Shown: in pieces, positions 7,560 through 15,488 of the stretch | Position numbering within the stretch: position 1 is the first letter of the stretch | Layout of the letters: the number at the start of each line of letters is the position of its first letter | DNA from: Acidimicrobiaceae bacterium | Lineage (GTDB): Bacteria > Actinomycetota > Acidimicrobiia > Acidimicrobiales > RAAP-2 | Length of the DNA stretch: 34,088 bases | Direction of reading: 5' to 3' | NCBI GenBank assembly: GCA_025463285.1 | Contig: JAOBWI010000096.1 | Span: forward strand, 1-34,088 | Translations under genes and position numbers: made by a program | The notes under the pieces: generated by a model | What the model was told of the DNA's origin: nothing | The model's input: the letters and a program-made list of their open reading frames with translations, nothing else | Databases searched by the model: none

Positions 7560-8495
7560 CTAGCGCTCGAGAAGACGGACCTCAAAGGCGTCGCGTAACG
7601 CCTCTCCCACGTAGGTAATGGCCACGATGACCAGTACGAACATCAGGGCCGTCGGGTAGATCTCCCACCAGAAGCCGTTCGACTGCTGAACGGATCCCGC
7701 CTGCATCATGGTGCCCCAATCGGTTTGGGGAGCCTGGATGCCCAGGCCGAGGAAACCGAGGGTTGAGAGGAACAAGATCGCGTCGGCAACGGAAAAGGTC
7801 GCCACGGTGACGATGTTGCTCATTGAGTTGGGAAAGACGTGGCGCCAGATGATGTGCCACTTGGTCCCGCCCATGGCGGTGGCGGCCTCGGAGTACTCCA
7901 GTTTCTTGATCAACAGCGCGTCGCCTCTGATGATGCGCCCATTCGCGAACCAGCCCGTGGCGCCGATGATCGCGATCAGAAAGACCGTTGAACGCTGGAA
8001 GACCGAAATAAGAGTGATGAGGAGGAAGAGCAGCGGGATCGACAAGAAAGCGTCGAGCAATCGCATCATCAACGTGTCGACTATTCCGCCCAGAAAACCC
8101 GAGACCATTCCGTAGATGGTGCCCACCACGATGGTGATGAGTCCGGCCAGCATTCCTAGGCTGAGCGAGTACTCGCCACCGAACATGATGCGACCGAGTT
8201 CGTCGTAGCCCGAACTGTCCGTGCCCAGCCAATGCTTGAGCGACGGTGCAGCGTTGAAGGCCACGTTGAGGGCCGTGGCTTGATTCGTCTGATTGGTGTG
8301 ATAGAGGAGCGGACCGACATAGCAGAACAGCACGACCACGATGAGAAAGAGCACGGAGGTCACCGCGAGTTTGTTGTGAACGAAGATGCGCGTGCGTTGT
8401 CTCCACATCGCCACGACTTCATCACTGCGTTCGGTGCTGGCGAGATTCTCCGTCACCAGGCTGTGGAGTTCTGAGGGTGGTGGCTCGTTGATCAT
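7560..8495 (-). CDS. ABC importer permease, DppC/OppC type
   Basis: This 311-residue inner-membrane permease belongs to the peptide/nickel importer family. A cytosolic N-terminus of about 35 residues precedes a first helix (LAVTSVLFLIVVVLFCYVGP). A periplasmic-side loop with HWLGTDSSGYDELGR follows, a DppC hallmark. The EAA loop contacting the ATPase is EYSEAATAMGGTKWHIIWRH. Several further hydrophobic helices surround it. The ATG at 8495 overlaps the stop of the upstream permease by 4 nt (ATGA), so the two subunits are translationally coupled. It pairs with the neighbouring DppB-type permease and probably the fused ATPase. Confidence 0.92.
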   Translation of the reverse strand: MINEPPPSELHSLVTENLASTERSDEVVAMWRQRTRIFVHNKLAVTSVLFLIVVVLFCYVGPLLYHTNQTNQATALNVAFNAAPSLKHWLGTDSSGYDELGRIMFGGEYSLSLGMLAGLITIVVGTIYGMVSGFLGGIVDTLMMRLLDAFLSIPLLFLLITLISVFQRSTVFLIAIIGATGWFANGRIIRGDALLIKKLEYSEAATAMGGTKWHIIWRHVFPNSMSNIVTVATFSVADAILFLSTLGFLGLGIQAPQTDWGTMMQAGSVQQSNGFWWEIYPTALMFVLVIVAITYVGEALRDAFEVRLLER

Positions 8496-9460
8496 CGAGA
8501 ACCCTGGATCCGGATTCGAGGGTTCACGATACCGAGGGCCACGTCGGCCATCAGGTTCCCGAGGAGCGTCAAGATAGCCACGAGCAGGGTGACGCCGAGC
8601 ACCGTCGGTACGTCAGAGATGGTGGCGGCGTTGACGACCTGAACACCCAGTCCGCTGTAGTTGAACACGGCTTCAATGACGACCGCGCCACCCAAGAGTC
8701 CCGGGAAGTAGAGCCCGAGGATGATCACGATCGGGCCGAGGGCGTTACGAAAGGCGTGGTGAATAAGCATCCGCGGTCGACTGCAGCCTTTGGCAATAGC
8801 GCTACGCACGTAGTCCTGCACCAGAACCTCGAGGACCGCGCTTCGCATGAAGCGACTAAGGAACGCGATGCTGAGGAGCGTGAGGGTCAGCACGGGAAGG
8901 ATAAAGCCCAGGGGATCGGTGAACATGGCCCACGGCGCCACGCCGTTCGGGGGAGAGGTGGGTAAGTGGGGCCAACCAAAGCTGAAGAACTGCAGCATCA
9001 AGATTCCCAGCAGAAAGGCGGGAATGCCGTAGAGGACGAACGCCGTGCCGGTCGCCACGTAGTCGACCGTGGTGTTGCGCTTGGAGGCCTGGTAGATGCC
9101 CAGGGGGAGGGCGATCAACACGGTCAAGACGAGTGAGGAGAGCGCCAGCCAGAGGGTGCGTGGTACGTAGATCGAAATGATGGCCCACACCGAAAGGTTC
9201 TGTTTGTACGAATGACCGAGGTTGAAGTGGATGAAGACCTGGTCAATGTACTCCCAGAATCGAACGAAGTAGGGGCGAAACATCCCGTGTTGCACGCCCC
9301 AGAGGTGCACCGTGTGCGGATTGGCGTGCGTTCCCAGTACCGCGTAGGCCGGAGCCAAAATTCCCCCCACTTCAAAGTAGGGAAGGGAGAAAGTAATGAG
9401 CATCACTAGCAGGAGCACGATGAAAGACTGACCGAGCCGCCGCAGAATGTAGCTGAACAT
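8492..9460 (-). CDS. ABC importer permease, DppB/OppB type
   Basis: This 322-residue permease starts with the typical MFSYILRRLGQSFIVLLLV first helix of the DppB family. The middle holds PRTLWLALSSLVLTVLIALPLGIYQ in pieces typical of the family, and the EAA-like segment DYVRSAIAKGCSRPRMLIHHAFRNA. A conserved GLLGGAVVIEAVFNYSGLG loop follows. It forms the heterodimeric channel with the DppC-type partner, whose start overlaps its stop by 4 nt. The gene is separated from the upstream solute-binding gene by a strong hairpin. A -10-like TAAACT sits six bases before its ATG, so it may have its own leaderless promoter. Confidence 0.92.
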   Translation of the reverse strand: MFSYILRRLGQSFIVLLLVMLITFSLPYFEVGGILAPAYAVLGTHANPHTVHLWGVQHGMFRPYFVRFWEYIDQVFIHFNLGHSYKQNLSVWAIISIYVPRTLWLALSSLVLTVLIALPLGIYQASKRNTTVDYVATGTAFVLYGIPAFLLGILMLQFFSFGWPHLPTSPPNGVAPWAMFTDPLGFILPVLTLTLLSIAFLSRFMRSAVLEVLVQDYVRSAIAKGCSRPRMLIHHAFRNALGPIVIILGLYFPGLLGGAVVIEAVFNYSGLGVQVVNAATISDVPTVLGVTLLVAILTLLGNLMADVALGIVNPRIRIQGSR

Positions 9461-9466
9461 CGGCAG

Positions 9467-9472
9467 AGTTTA
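9467..9472 (-). promoter_or_regulatory. Candidate -10 element of a leaderless permease transcript
   Basis: On the minus strand TAAACT fits the actinobacterial -10 pattern TANNNT and ends six bases before the dppB-type ATG. This is the spacing expected when transcription starts at the start codon. No Shine-Dalgarno is present before this ATG. No good -35 hexamer was found. Confidence 0.4.
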
Positions 9473-9539
9473 CACAGTGCTTTTCGGGGCCGCCGGGCCG
9501 ATAATCACGCGACAACGCACGACTACACGCGCGTCTTTC

Positions 9540-9586
9540 CCCCATGACGAACGGCCCTCGCAAGGCGGGGGCCGTTCGTCATGGGG
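9540..9586. terminator. Long hairpin between binding-protein and permease genes
   Basis: An 18-bp perfect stem (arms 9540-9557 and 9569-9586) closes an 11-base loop. It lies 25 bases beyond the stop of the solute-binding gene on the minus strand and 80 bases before the permease start. It can end transcription or protect the 3' end of the binding-protein mRNA. No U-tract follows. Confidence 0.75.
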
Positions 9587-9610
9587 CCTAGGCCCTAGCG
9601 GTGGAGCTAA

Positions 9611-11458
9611 TTACCAGTGGTAATACTCCGGCGTAAACGTCTGCAGCGGGTTCGGTGAAAAGCCGATCTTGCTCTTCAGGGTGTTGATGACCTCACCAAT
9701 ACCGCCCGCAACAAAGTCGTTGGTGGTATTGGGCTGGTACATGTCGGGAAGCACGTTCGCCGCGATGTTGGCGAAGTTACCCAGGCTGGCCGTACCGAAG
9801 TCGGTCTGATTCGTTGCCGCGTTTATCTGCGCGTTGTTGAAGTTGCCGATGTTAAAGCTCGCCCCTGGCGTGAACAACGTCTCGCCCGACGGGTAGTACT
9901 CCGGGGAGTAGATCCATCCCGCACCCCAGTAGCAGATGCTCCATTTACCTGAGTTGGCCGAGCACTCCGAGATGACCGTGTTAAAAGGTGCCGAGGAGAC
10001 CTTCATCGATACACCAATGGACTTCCACTCAGAGACCTCGGCGTCAACCTGCAGCGCCGTCACCGGAGCCCCCGAGTCATACAGGAAGCTCAGGTCCAGT
10101 TTCTCGCCGCGGGTGATGCCCGTGCCGCAGTTCGTAGCCCCGGTGCCGGGACTCGCGCACTCCAGAGTTCCGCCCGACATTTTCCAGCCGTGATCCTTGA
10201 GCAAACTCGAGGCCTTGGAGGGATTGTAGGGATACGGGTTGACGTTCGACACACCCGAGTCAATCGACGCCGGGGTGACGGGTGGTAGTGGGTTGATCTG
10301 CACGAAGCCGTAGCCCTTGAAAACCTTCTTGATGATCCCGGGCTGGTTGATACTGTCCTGCAGCGCCTGGCGGATATAGAGCTGATTGAGCAGCGGCGCC
10401 TGGGGGTTCAACTTGTTGAAGTTGTAGGCGGAGTAGTCAACCGACCACGGCGACGCCACTTTGATGGTGTACTTGTTGGCGATGGGGCCCCAGTTGGCGC
10501 CGGGCTTGGAGGGCGTCCCGTTAGCGGTCAGCACCGTGTTATCCACGTAGCCAATGTCGAGCGTGCCAGCGCGCAGCGCGTTCTGCTCGGCGGTGGTGGA
10601 CGCGAAGGCCTCTTCCTTCACCTGTGCCACCTGGGCCTTCTGGGGGCCGGAGTATTTGGTGTTGGGCACCAACGTCAAGTTGCCCAAGTTGTCGAAGGCC
10701 GTCAGCTTCCACGGTCCACTGTCGCCACTCTGCCACATGGTGTCGGTAAAGGTCGAGGTGTTCGATGACTGCTTGTTGAGGTACTTGTAGACCGCCGCGC
10801 AGGCCGCGTTAGTGGACTTGGCGTCATACGCGCCGGACGCGCAGGTGGACGGCTTTCCCGGAGCGGTGATGTCCCAACTGTTCGGCATCGGGGTGAGTTC
10901 GGCCAGGTAGTTATAGAGAATCCAGTACGGATTGACCGACGTCGTGTAGTTGATCGTGACGGTATTACCCGATCCACTGGCGCTCTTCACCATGTTGGGG
11001 ATTCCGTACTTTCCGTTAAAGCCGCAGTAGTCCGTGGGAACGGCCCGGTACATGTTCAAGAAGAACATGAGCGACTCCGCGTCGATGGTCTGGCCGTCGG
11101 CGAACTTCCAGCCCTTCAGGTTAATTGTTGACGTTTTGTTGTGGTTGCTCATGACGGGCATGTGGGCCAGAGAGAGGGTCGGCTGGACGGCCGCCGAGGC
11201 GCCCAGACCGAAGTAGTACAGCGGACGATAGAGCTGCTGATCAAAGCCGTCGATGTCGGCGACCGAGAAGGTGGCGCAGGTCATATAGGGGAAGATGTAG
11301 GTCGGCGTCGTGCCAATCTGCTCCGCGAAGGTGATCGTGCCCGTTGGTTTGCTTACAGCCCCGGCTCCCCCCGCGGACAGTCCGATCAGACTAAGTGAGA
11401 TTGCCGCCGCCGCCGATGCGATGGTTAACAGACCCCGCACCCTGTGTTTGAATTGCAT
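9611..11458 (-). CDS. Extracellular solute-binding protein, family 5 (SBP_bac_5), copy 1
   Basis: This 615-residue periplasmic-type receptor is predicted to deliver a peptide-like ligand to the neighbouring permeases. A signal peptide is clear: basic start (MQFKHRVR), hydrophobic core, and an AGA-type cleavage near residue 34. There is no lipobox cysteine. Family 5 features include GWKFADGQTIDAESLMFFLN, FNKLNPQAPLLNQLYIRQAL and, near the end, YYPSGETLFTPGA. The start at 11458 was chosen for the signal peptide and for GGGAGG ten bases upstream; the frame is open for 28 more codons. It shares extensive sequence with the next upstream gene, so the two are paralogues. A strong hairpin follows the stop. 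Confidence 0.9.
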   Translation of the reverse strand: MQFKHRVRGLLTIASAAAAISLSLIGLSAGGAGAVSKPTGTITFAEQIGTTPTYIFPYMTCATFSVADIDGFDQQLYRPLYYFGLGASAAVQPTLSLAHMPVMSNHNKTSTINLKGWKFADGQTIDAESLMFFLNMYRAVPTDYCGFNGKYGIPNMVKSASGSGNTVTINYTTSVNPYWILYNYLAELTPMPNSWDITAPGKPSTCASGAYDAKSTNAACAAVYKYLNKQSSNTSTFTDTMWQSGDSGPWKLTAFDNLGNLTLVPNTKYSGPQKAQVAQVKEEAFASTTAEQNALRAGTLDIGYVDNTVLTANGTPSKPGANWGPIANKYTIKVASPWSVDYSAYNFNKLNPQAPLLNQLYIRQALQDSINQPGIIKKVFKGYGFVQINPLPPVTPASIDSGVSNVNPYPYNPSKASSLLKDHGWKMSGGTLECASPGTGATNCGTGITRGEKLDLSFLYDSGAPVTALQVDAEVSEWKSIGVSMKVSSAPFNTVISECSANSGKWSICYWGAGWIYSPEYYPSGETLFTPGASFNIGNFNNAQINAATNQTDFGTASLGNFANIAANVLPDMYQPNTTNDFVAGGIGEVINTLKSKIGFSPNPLQTFTPEYYHW

Positions 11459-11756
11459 ATGGATAATGCCTCCCTCGTACCATTTCTGATCACGCCCAGT
11501 TACCACATCCGTCAAGGTGACTGAGCGCAACTGTATCGGCACTACTGGAGCGAAACAAGTAAGGCGTGCGGTGCTCGTCGACCTCGAAGGCGCGAAGTGG
11601 GCGACCGTAAATTACCGGTGATTAGCGCACTTTAGGAGTGCACGTCGTCTCTATGACGAATTCTCACGACTGGCCCGGATCCAATAGAAATGGTCGAAAC
11701 AACGTCGTGGAGACCCAAACAACTCCGTCAGAGCGCGCCGAGGCCGCCCCGGGTGA
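11459..11756. other. Intergenic region upstream of solute-binding gene 1
   Basis: About 300 bases lie between the two binding-protein genes. No gene is supported. On the minus strand a TTGACG (-35-like, about 11512-11517) lies some 55 bases before the ATG, but no convincing -10 follows at 16-18 nt. A weak five-base stem (GCACT/AGTGC) lies near 11620-11640. The region is long enough to give copy 1 its own promoter. Confidence 0.3.
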
Positions 11757-13574
11757 TCACACGCGCATGTACTCCGGGAGGAAGTTTCTGAGTGGGTTGG
11801 CCGAGAAGCCGAGAGAACTCACGAGACGTCGATTGATCTCGACGAGGTTCTCCAGGTTGGGCATGTAGAGCACTGGTACCTGGTCGGCCGCGTACTGCTC
11901 AAAGGCGCTGAGCGAGGTTTTACCCTGAGTGTCGGCGACGATCAAGGCATTCATCTGTGCGTTGTTGTAGCCGCCCCAGTTGGAGCTCGCCCCCGAGAGG
12001 AGCGTCTGGTCACCCGAGGGGTAGAAGTTCGGGTCGTAGGTCCAACTCTCTCCCGACCAACAGATGGACCAGGGGGTTCCACTTCCGACGGTGCAGGAGG
12101 AGGCCAAGTTATTGAAGGTGTTGGCGCTCGCGGTGGCGTCGATGCCGATGGCGGCCCAGTCCGCGACCAGCGCGTTCACCGAGAGGTCGATCGAAGGACT
12201 GCCCGTCGCGTACATGATGCTGAAACTGAGTTGCGTCCCGGCCGCCACGTTGGCGCCGCACCCGCTGGCCGTCGTGCCGGGACTGCTACAAGTCATCACG
12301 CCATTCACTTCACTCCATCCGTGCGAGGTCAACAGTGCCTTCGCCGCGGCGTAGTTAAAGGCGTAGGGATTGGTGGGAGGTTTGGCGATCGTCGGCGGTG
12401 CTCCCAGGGGTAGAGGGCTGAAAGCGGGCACGCCGTAGTTATCGTCGGCGCTTCGTACCACGCTCGTCTGGTTGAAGGACTCCTCCAACGCTTGGCGAAA
12501 GTACAGCTGATTAAAGACGGCCGACAAGGGATTGGATGCGGAGTAGTTCATCTGCGCGAAGTCAAAACCGTAGGGTGTCACGACGGACAGTCGGTAGTGA
12601 GCGTTGAGGGACCCGAGGTTCGCGCCGGCCTTTCCGGGGCTCGGTGCGGGCGAGGTGAGATCCGAGGGGTCCACGTAGCCGAGATCGAGCTTGCCGGCCT
12701 GGAGGTCAGCGAGCTCGGTGGCTTCGGAGCCGTAGGCGATCTCTTTGACGTAGCGAACTTGGGCGTGCTGGGGGCCAGAGTAGGCGCGATTCGGCTGGAA
12801 GGTGGCGTCGCCGGCGCTGTCGAAACTGGTGAGACGCCACGGACCATCGACGCCACCCTGCCAAAAACCCGCGGCGAAGGTGTTGGTGGCGACGGCGAGT
12901 TTGTCGAGGTAGGCCTCGACCGCTTTGCACGAGGCCGTGGTGGAGGCCGCACCGTAGGCACCCGAGGCACACGATCCCTTCGCGTGCGCCGCGGTCACGT
13001 CCCAACTCGTGGGAAGGGGCGTGATCTCCGAGAGATAGTTGTAGAGAAGCCAATTGGGATTGACGGACACCTTCATGTGGATGACCACGCGAAGGCCCGA
13101 GCCGCTCACCCCCGCTACTTGGTCGGGTATCCCGACACCCGGCGTGTACCCGCCGTACCCGGTGGGATCGGCCTCGTAGAGATTCAAAAAGAACATGACG
13201 GACTCGGCGTTGACGATCTGACCGTCAGCGAATCGCCACCCCTTGAGATTGAGAATGATCGTTTTGTTGTTGTTCGTGAGAACGGGAGTCTCCGCGAGCG
13301 AGAGGGAGGGCACGTAGGCCGAAGTTGAACCTAGCCCAAAAAAGTAGAGGGGACGAAACATCAACTGTTGAAACTGATTAATGTTCGACGCCGAAAAGGC
13401 CTGGTAGCCCGTGTAGGGGAAGATCCAGTCCGGCGCCGCACCGGGCGCCTCGGCGTAGGTAATCGTTCCGCTCGGTTGAGACGCCGCGCTGGCGCTGACC
13501 CCGACTAAGCCGAGGACCAGAGCGCTCGCGGTGGCCACGAGAATGGCAAATCTCAACTTCAGGTGAAACTTCAT
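11757..13574 (-). CDS. Extracellular solute-binding protein, family 5 (SBP_bac_5), copy 2
   Basis: This 605-residue secreted receptor has a signal peptide (MKFHLKLR, hydrophobic core, ASA-type cleavage around residue 31), again without a lipobox. It aligns along its length with copy 1: both have GTIT(F/Y)AE near the mature N-terminus, (F/Y)RPLY(F/Y)FGLG, GW(R/K)FADGQ, the CASGAY segment followed by a second Cys, and a C-terminal LP(E)Y-type end. The start at 13574 was chosen for the signal peptide; the frame continues 35 codons upstream without signal character, and no strong Shine-Dalgarno was found. No second permease set is visible, so both receptors may feed one channel. Confidence 0.9.
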   Translation of the reverse strand: MKFHLKLRFAILVATASALVLGLVGVSASAASQPSGTITYAEAPGAAPDWIFPYTGYQAFSASNINQFQQLMFRPLYFFGLGSTSAYVPSLSLAETPVLTNNNKTIILNLKGWRFADGQIVNAESVMFFLNLYEADPTGYGGYTPGVGIPDQVAGVSGSGLRVVIHMKVSVNPNWLLYNYLSEITPLPTSWDVTAAHAKGSCASGAYGAASTTASCKAVEAYLDKLAVATNTFAAGFWQGGVDGPWRLTSFDSAGDATFQPNRAYSGPQHAQVRYVKEIAYGSEATELADLQAGKLDLGYVDPSDLTSPAPSPGKAGANLGSLNAHYRLSVVTPYGFDFAQMNYSASNPLSAVFNQLYFRQALEESFNQTSVVRSADDNYGVPAFSPLPLGAPPTIAKPPTNPYAFNYAAAKALLTSHGWSEVNGVMTCSSPGTTASGCGANVAAGTQLSFSIMYATGSPSIDLSVNALVADWAAIGIDATASANTFNNLASSCTVGSGTPWSICWSGESWTYDPNFYPSGDQTLLSGASSNWGGYNNAQMNALIVADTQGKTSLSAFEQYAADQVPVLYMPNLENLVEINRRLVSSLGFSANPLRNFLPEYMRV

Positions 13575-13718
13575 GGTTAGGTGCCTGCCAGTAACTACCG
13601 AACGGATAGGGGCGAGATGCCAAATCACAGTTGCGTGGTTAGTTCCACTGTACTGGAGGCCTTTCGTTTTTTGGGTCACGACCGTGAGATCGTCGCCGTG
13701 GCGCCCATCGCCCTAGCC

Positions 13719-14633
13719 CTACGTTGAAGTGAGCGCCCACGCGAGAGCAGCGGCGCCGTTCGCTTCGGCGAACGAGAAACCCGACGCCAGAAGACTCTGG
13801 GGCGCCACTCGTTGGCTCGCGAGAATCAACTCGTTGGCCATCTCGAAACCCAACGTGACGCGTAGCGCGGCGGCGGGAACGGCGAAGACAGCCGGTCGAT
13901 GCAGCGCGGCCGCGAGATCGCGCGTAAAGGCGCGATTGGTGAGGGGCGTCGGAGCGACCAGGTTGACGGGACCGTCGAGACGGTGATCGATGACCCAGAG
14001 GATTGCCGCCACTTCGTCACGTAACGAGATCGGACTTAGCCACTGGCGGCCCGAGCCGAGGCGGCCGCCGACGCCAGCGCGAAAGAGTGGCAACTGCTGT
14101 CGTAAGGCGCCCCCGCGACCACTCAGGACGACCCCACTTCGTAGGCGCGCCACCGTGGTACCCGTGCCCCGAAGTTCGAGAGCGGCGCTCTCCCACGCGT
14201 CACACACATCGGCCAGGAATCCTTCGCCGCGCGTGGACGTTTCGTCGAGTTGTTCGTCGCCTCGCGATCCGTACCACCCAACGGCGGACGCGTTGGCGAG
14301 GAAACCCACGCCATCGGCAGACTCCTTGGCAACCGACGCGAGGAGAGTCGTGGCCGACACCCGGGACGACAAGATCTCGGACTTTCGCGTCGCGTTCCAG
14401 CGACGATCGCCGATCCCCGCGCCCGCCAGGTTGACGATCGCGTCGAAGCCTCCGGCGCGGCGCAGGTCGTCGTGATCGAGAAGCGCGCGTGAGGGATCCC
14501 AGCGCACCACATCGTCGGTGGTGACGCGCGAGGTGGGTCGAATAAAAGTCACGACCGAGTCGTCACGTTCGCGAAGCGCGGCGACGAGCGAGGAGCCAAT
14601 AAGACCCGAGGCGCCCGTTACGCCGACGCGCAC
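13719..14633 (-). CDS. TIGR01777-type sugar-nucleotide epimerase-like SDR (YfcH family)
   Basis: This 304-residue Rossmann-fold protein of the extended SDR class begins with the NAD(P)-binding TGASGLIG at 6-13. Family features follow: VNLAGAGIGDRRW, LANASAVGWYGSRGDEQLDE (the YfcH/TIGR01777 signature), and a C-terminal DUF1731-like segment (VPAAALRVTLGFEMANEL and LLASGFSFAE). The substrate is not known; plant and cyanobacterial members affect cell division or plastid function. The GTG start overlaps the end of the upstream hydrolase gene by 16 nt, so the two are likely co-transcribed. Assignment to the family is firm, the biological role is not. Confidence 0.88.
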   Translation of the reverse strand: MRVGVTGASGLIGSSLVAALRERDDSVVTFIRPTSRVTTDDVVRWDPSRALLDHDDLRRAGGFDAIVNLAGAGIGDRRWNATRKSEILSSRVSATTLLASVAKESADGVGFLANASAVGWYGSRGDEQLDETSTRGEGFLADVCDAWESAALELRGTGTTVARLRSGVVLSGRGGALRQQLPLFRAGVGGRLGSGRQWLSPISLRDEVAAILWVIDHRLDGPVNLVAPTPLTNRAFTRDLAAALHRPAVFAVPAAALRVTLGFEMANELILASQRVAPQSLLASGFSFAEANGAAALAWALTST

Positions 14634-15421
14634 AGGCTCTCCCAGCGCTGTCGGATGAGCGCCGCCAGTTGAGTGGAGTTCTTCAAGTGCGCCGCGTGAT
14701 CGGCCTCTGTGATCTCCAGGGTCTCAATGGCGGGATTGAGTAAGGCCAGCTCCGCGGAGAGTGTGCGGTAGTACGGGGTGTCTCCGTAGACGTAGGTGAA
14801 GGGCACGCGGAAGGTTCTCAGGTCGCAGGGGACGACGCGTTGGCGCACCGCCGTGAGGTCGCTCAGAAGTGCCGGGCCGTCGAGTCGGCGTGACTCGCGC
14901 TGCGCTTCGCTGAGCCGTTCCCATGCGCGATCGGACATGACGCGACGAAAAAATCCTTCCGCCTCCATCCGAGGATCGTCGCTCAGCGGCGCACGAGATC
15001 TCTCGCGGGGTAGGACCCAGGCCATTGGGGATTCGTAGTTCACCACCAGACGTACCTCAGAGCTCTGGCGGGCGGCCGCGCCCAAGGTGACCACGCCACC
15101 GAAACTGTGGCCGAAGAGGAGGACGTCTTGGCGGAGCGCTTCGCGCTCGATCAGGACTTGGAGATCTTCAATGTGGTGCTCAAGATCGACGGGGGCGAGG
15201 TCACGCGATCCCTGGTATCCCCGTCGGTCGTAGGTGATGACGTCGAATCCGTTGAGTCGACGAGCCAGGCGGGCGAACGAGCCACCCCGGTCGAGGGCTC
15301 CGTGGACGCAGATCACGCTGGCCAGAGGATCGTCGAGACGACGCTCGGCGACGGCCAGTCCGTTGACGGGAGAGTTAACGAGGAAGTGCGGGCGAGGCGA
15401 CGTCGTCGACGAGGGGGGCAC
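14618..15421 (-). CDS. Alpha/beta hydrolase
   Basis: This alpha/beta-hydrolase-fold protein of about 267 residues has VICVHGALDRGGSF (oxyanion-hole HG), the nucleophile elbow GHSFGG (Ser at about 106), a candidate acid in YVYGDTPYY and the catalytic His in EADHAAHLKN near the C-terminus. The substrate cannot be read from the sequence. A GTG at 15421 was chosen; a TTG one codon upstream (15424) is the alternative. It overlaps the epimerase-like gene downstream and diverges from kgd, with about 67 bases between for both promoters. Confidence 0.85.
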   Translation of the reverse strand: MPPSSTTSPRPHFLVNSPVNGLAVAERRLDDPLASVICVHGALDRGGSFARLARRLNGFDVITYDRRGYQGSRDLAPVDLEHHIEDLQVLIEREALRQDVLLFGHSFGGVVTLGAAARQSSEVRLVVNYESPMAWVLPRERSRAPLSDDPRMEAEGFFRRVMSDRAWERLSEAQRESRRLDGPALLSDLTAVRQRVVPCDLRTFRVPFTYVYGDTPYYRTLSAELALLNPAIETLEITEADHAAHLKNSTQLAALIRQRWESLCASA

Positions 15422-15488
15422 CAAGAGAACCTACCGGCCCACAGCCCGTGTCGTTAACCGAATTGTGCGCTTCGGGCCCTAGGCTGGA

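Noticed and set aside
12492..13328. 278-codon plus-strand frame over solute-binding gene 2
   Set aside because: It is Gly/Arg-rich shadow sequence antisense to a gene with a signal peptide and family motifs.
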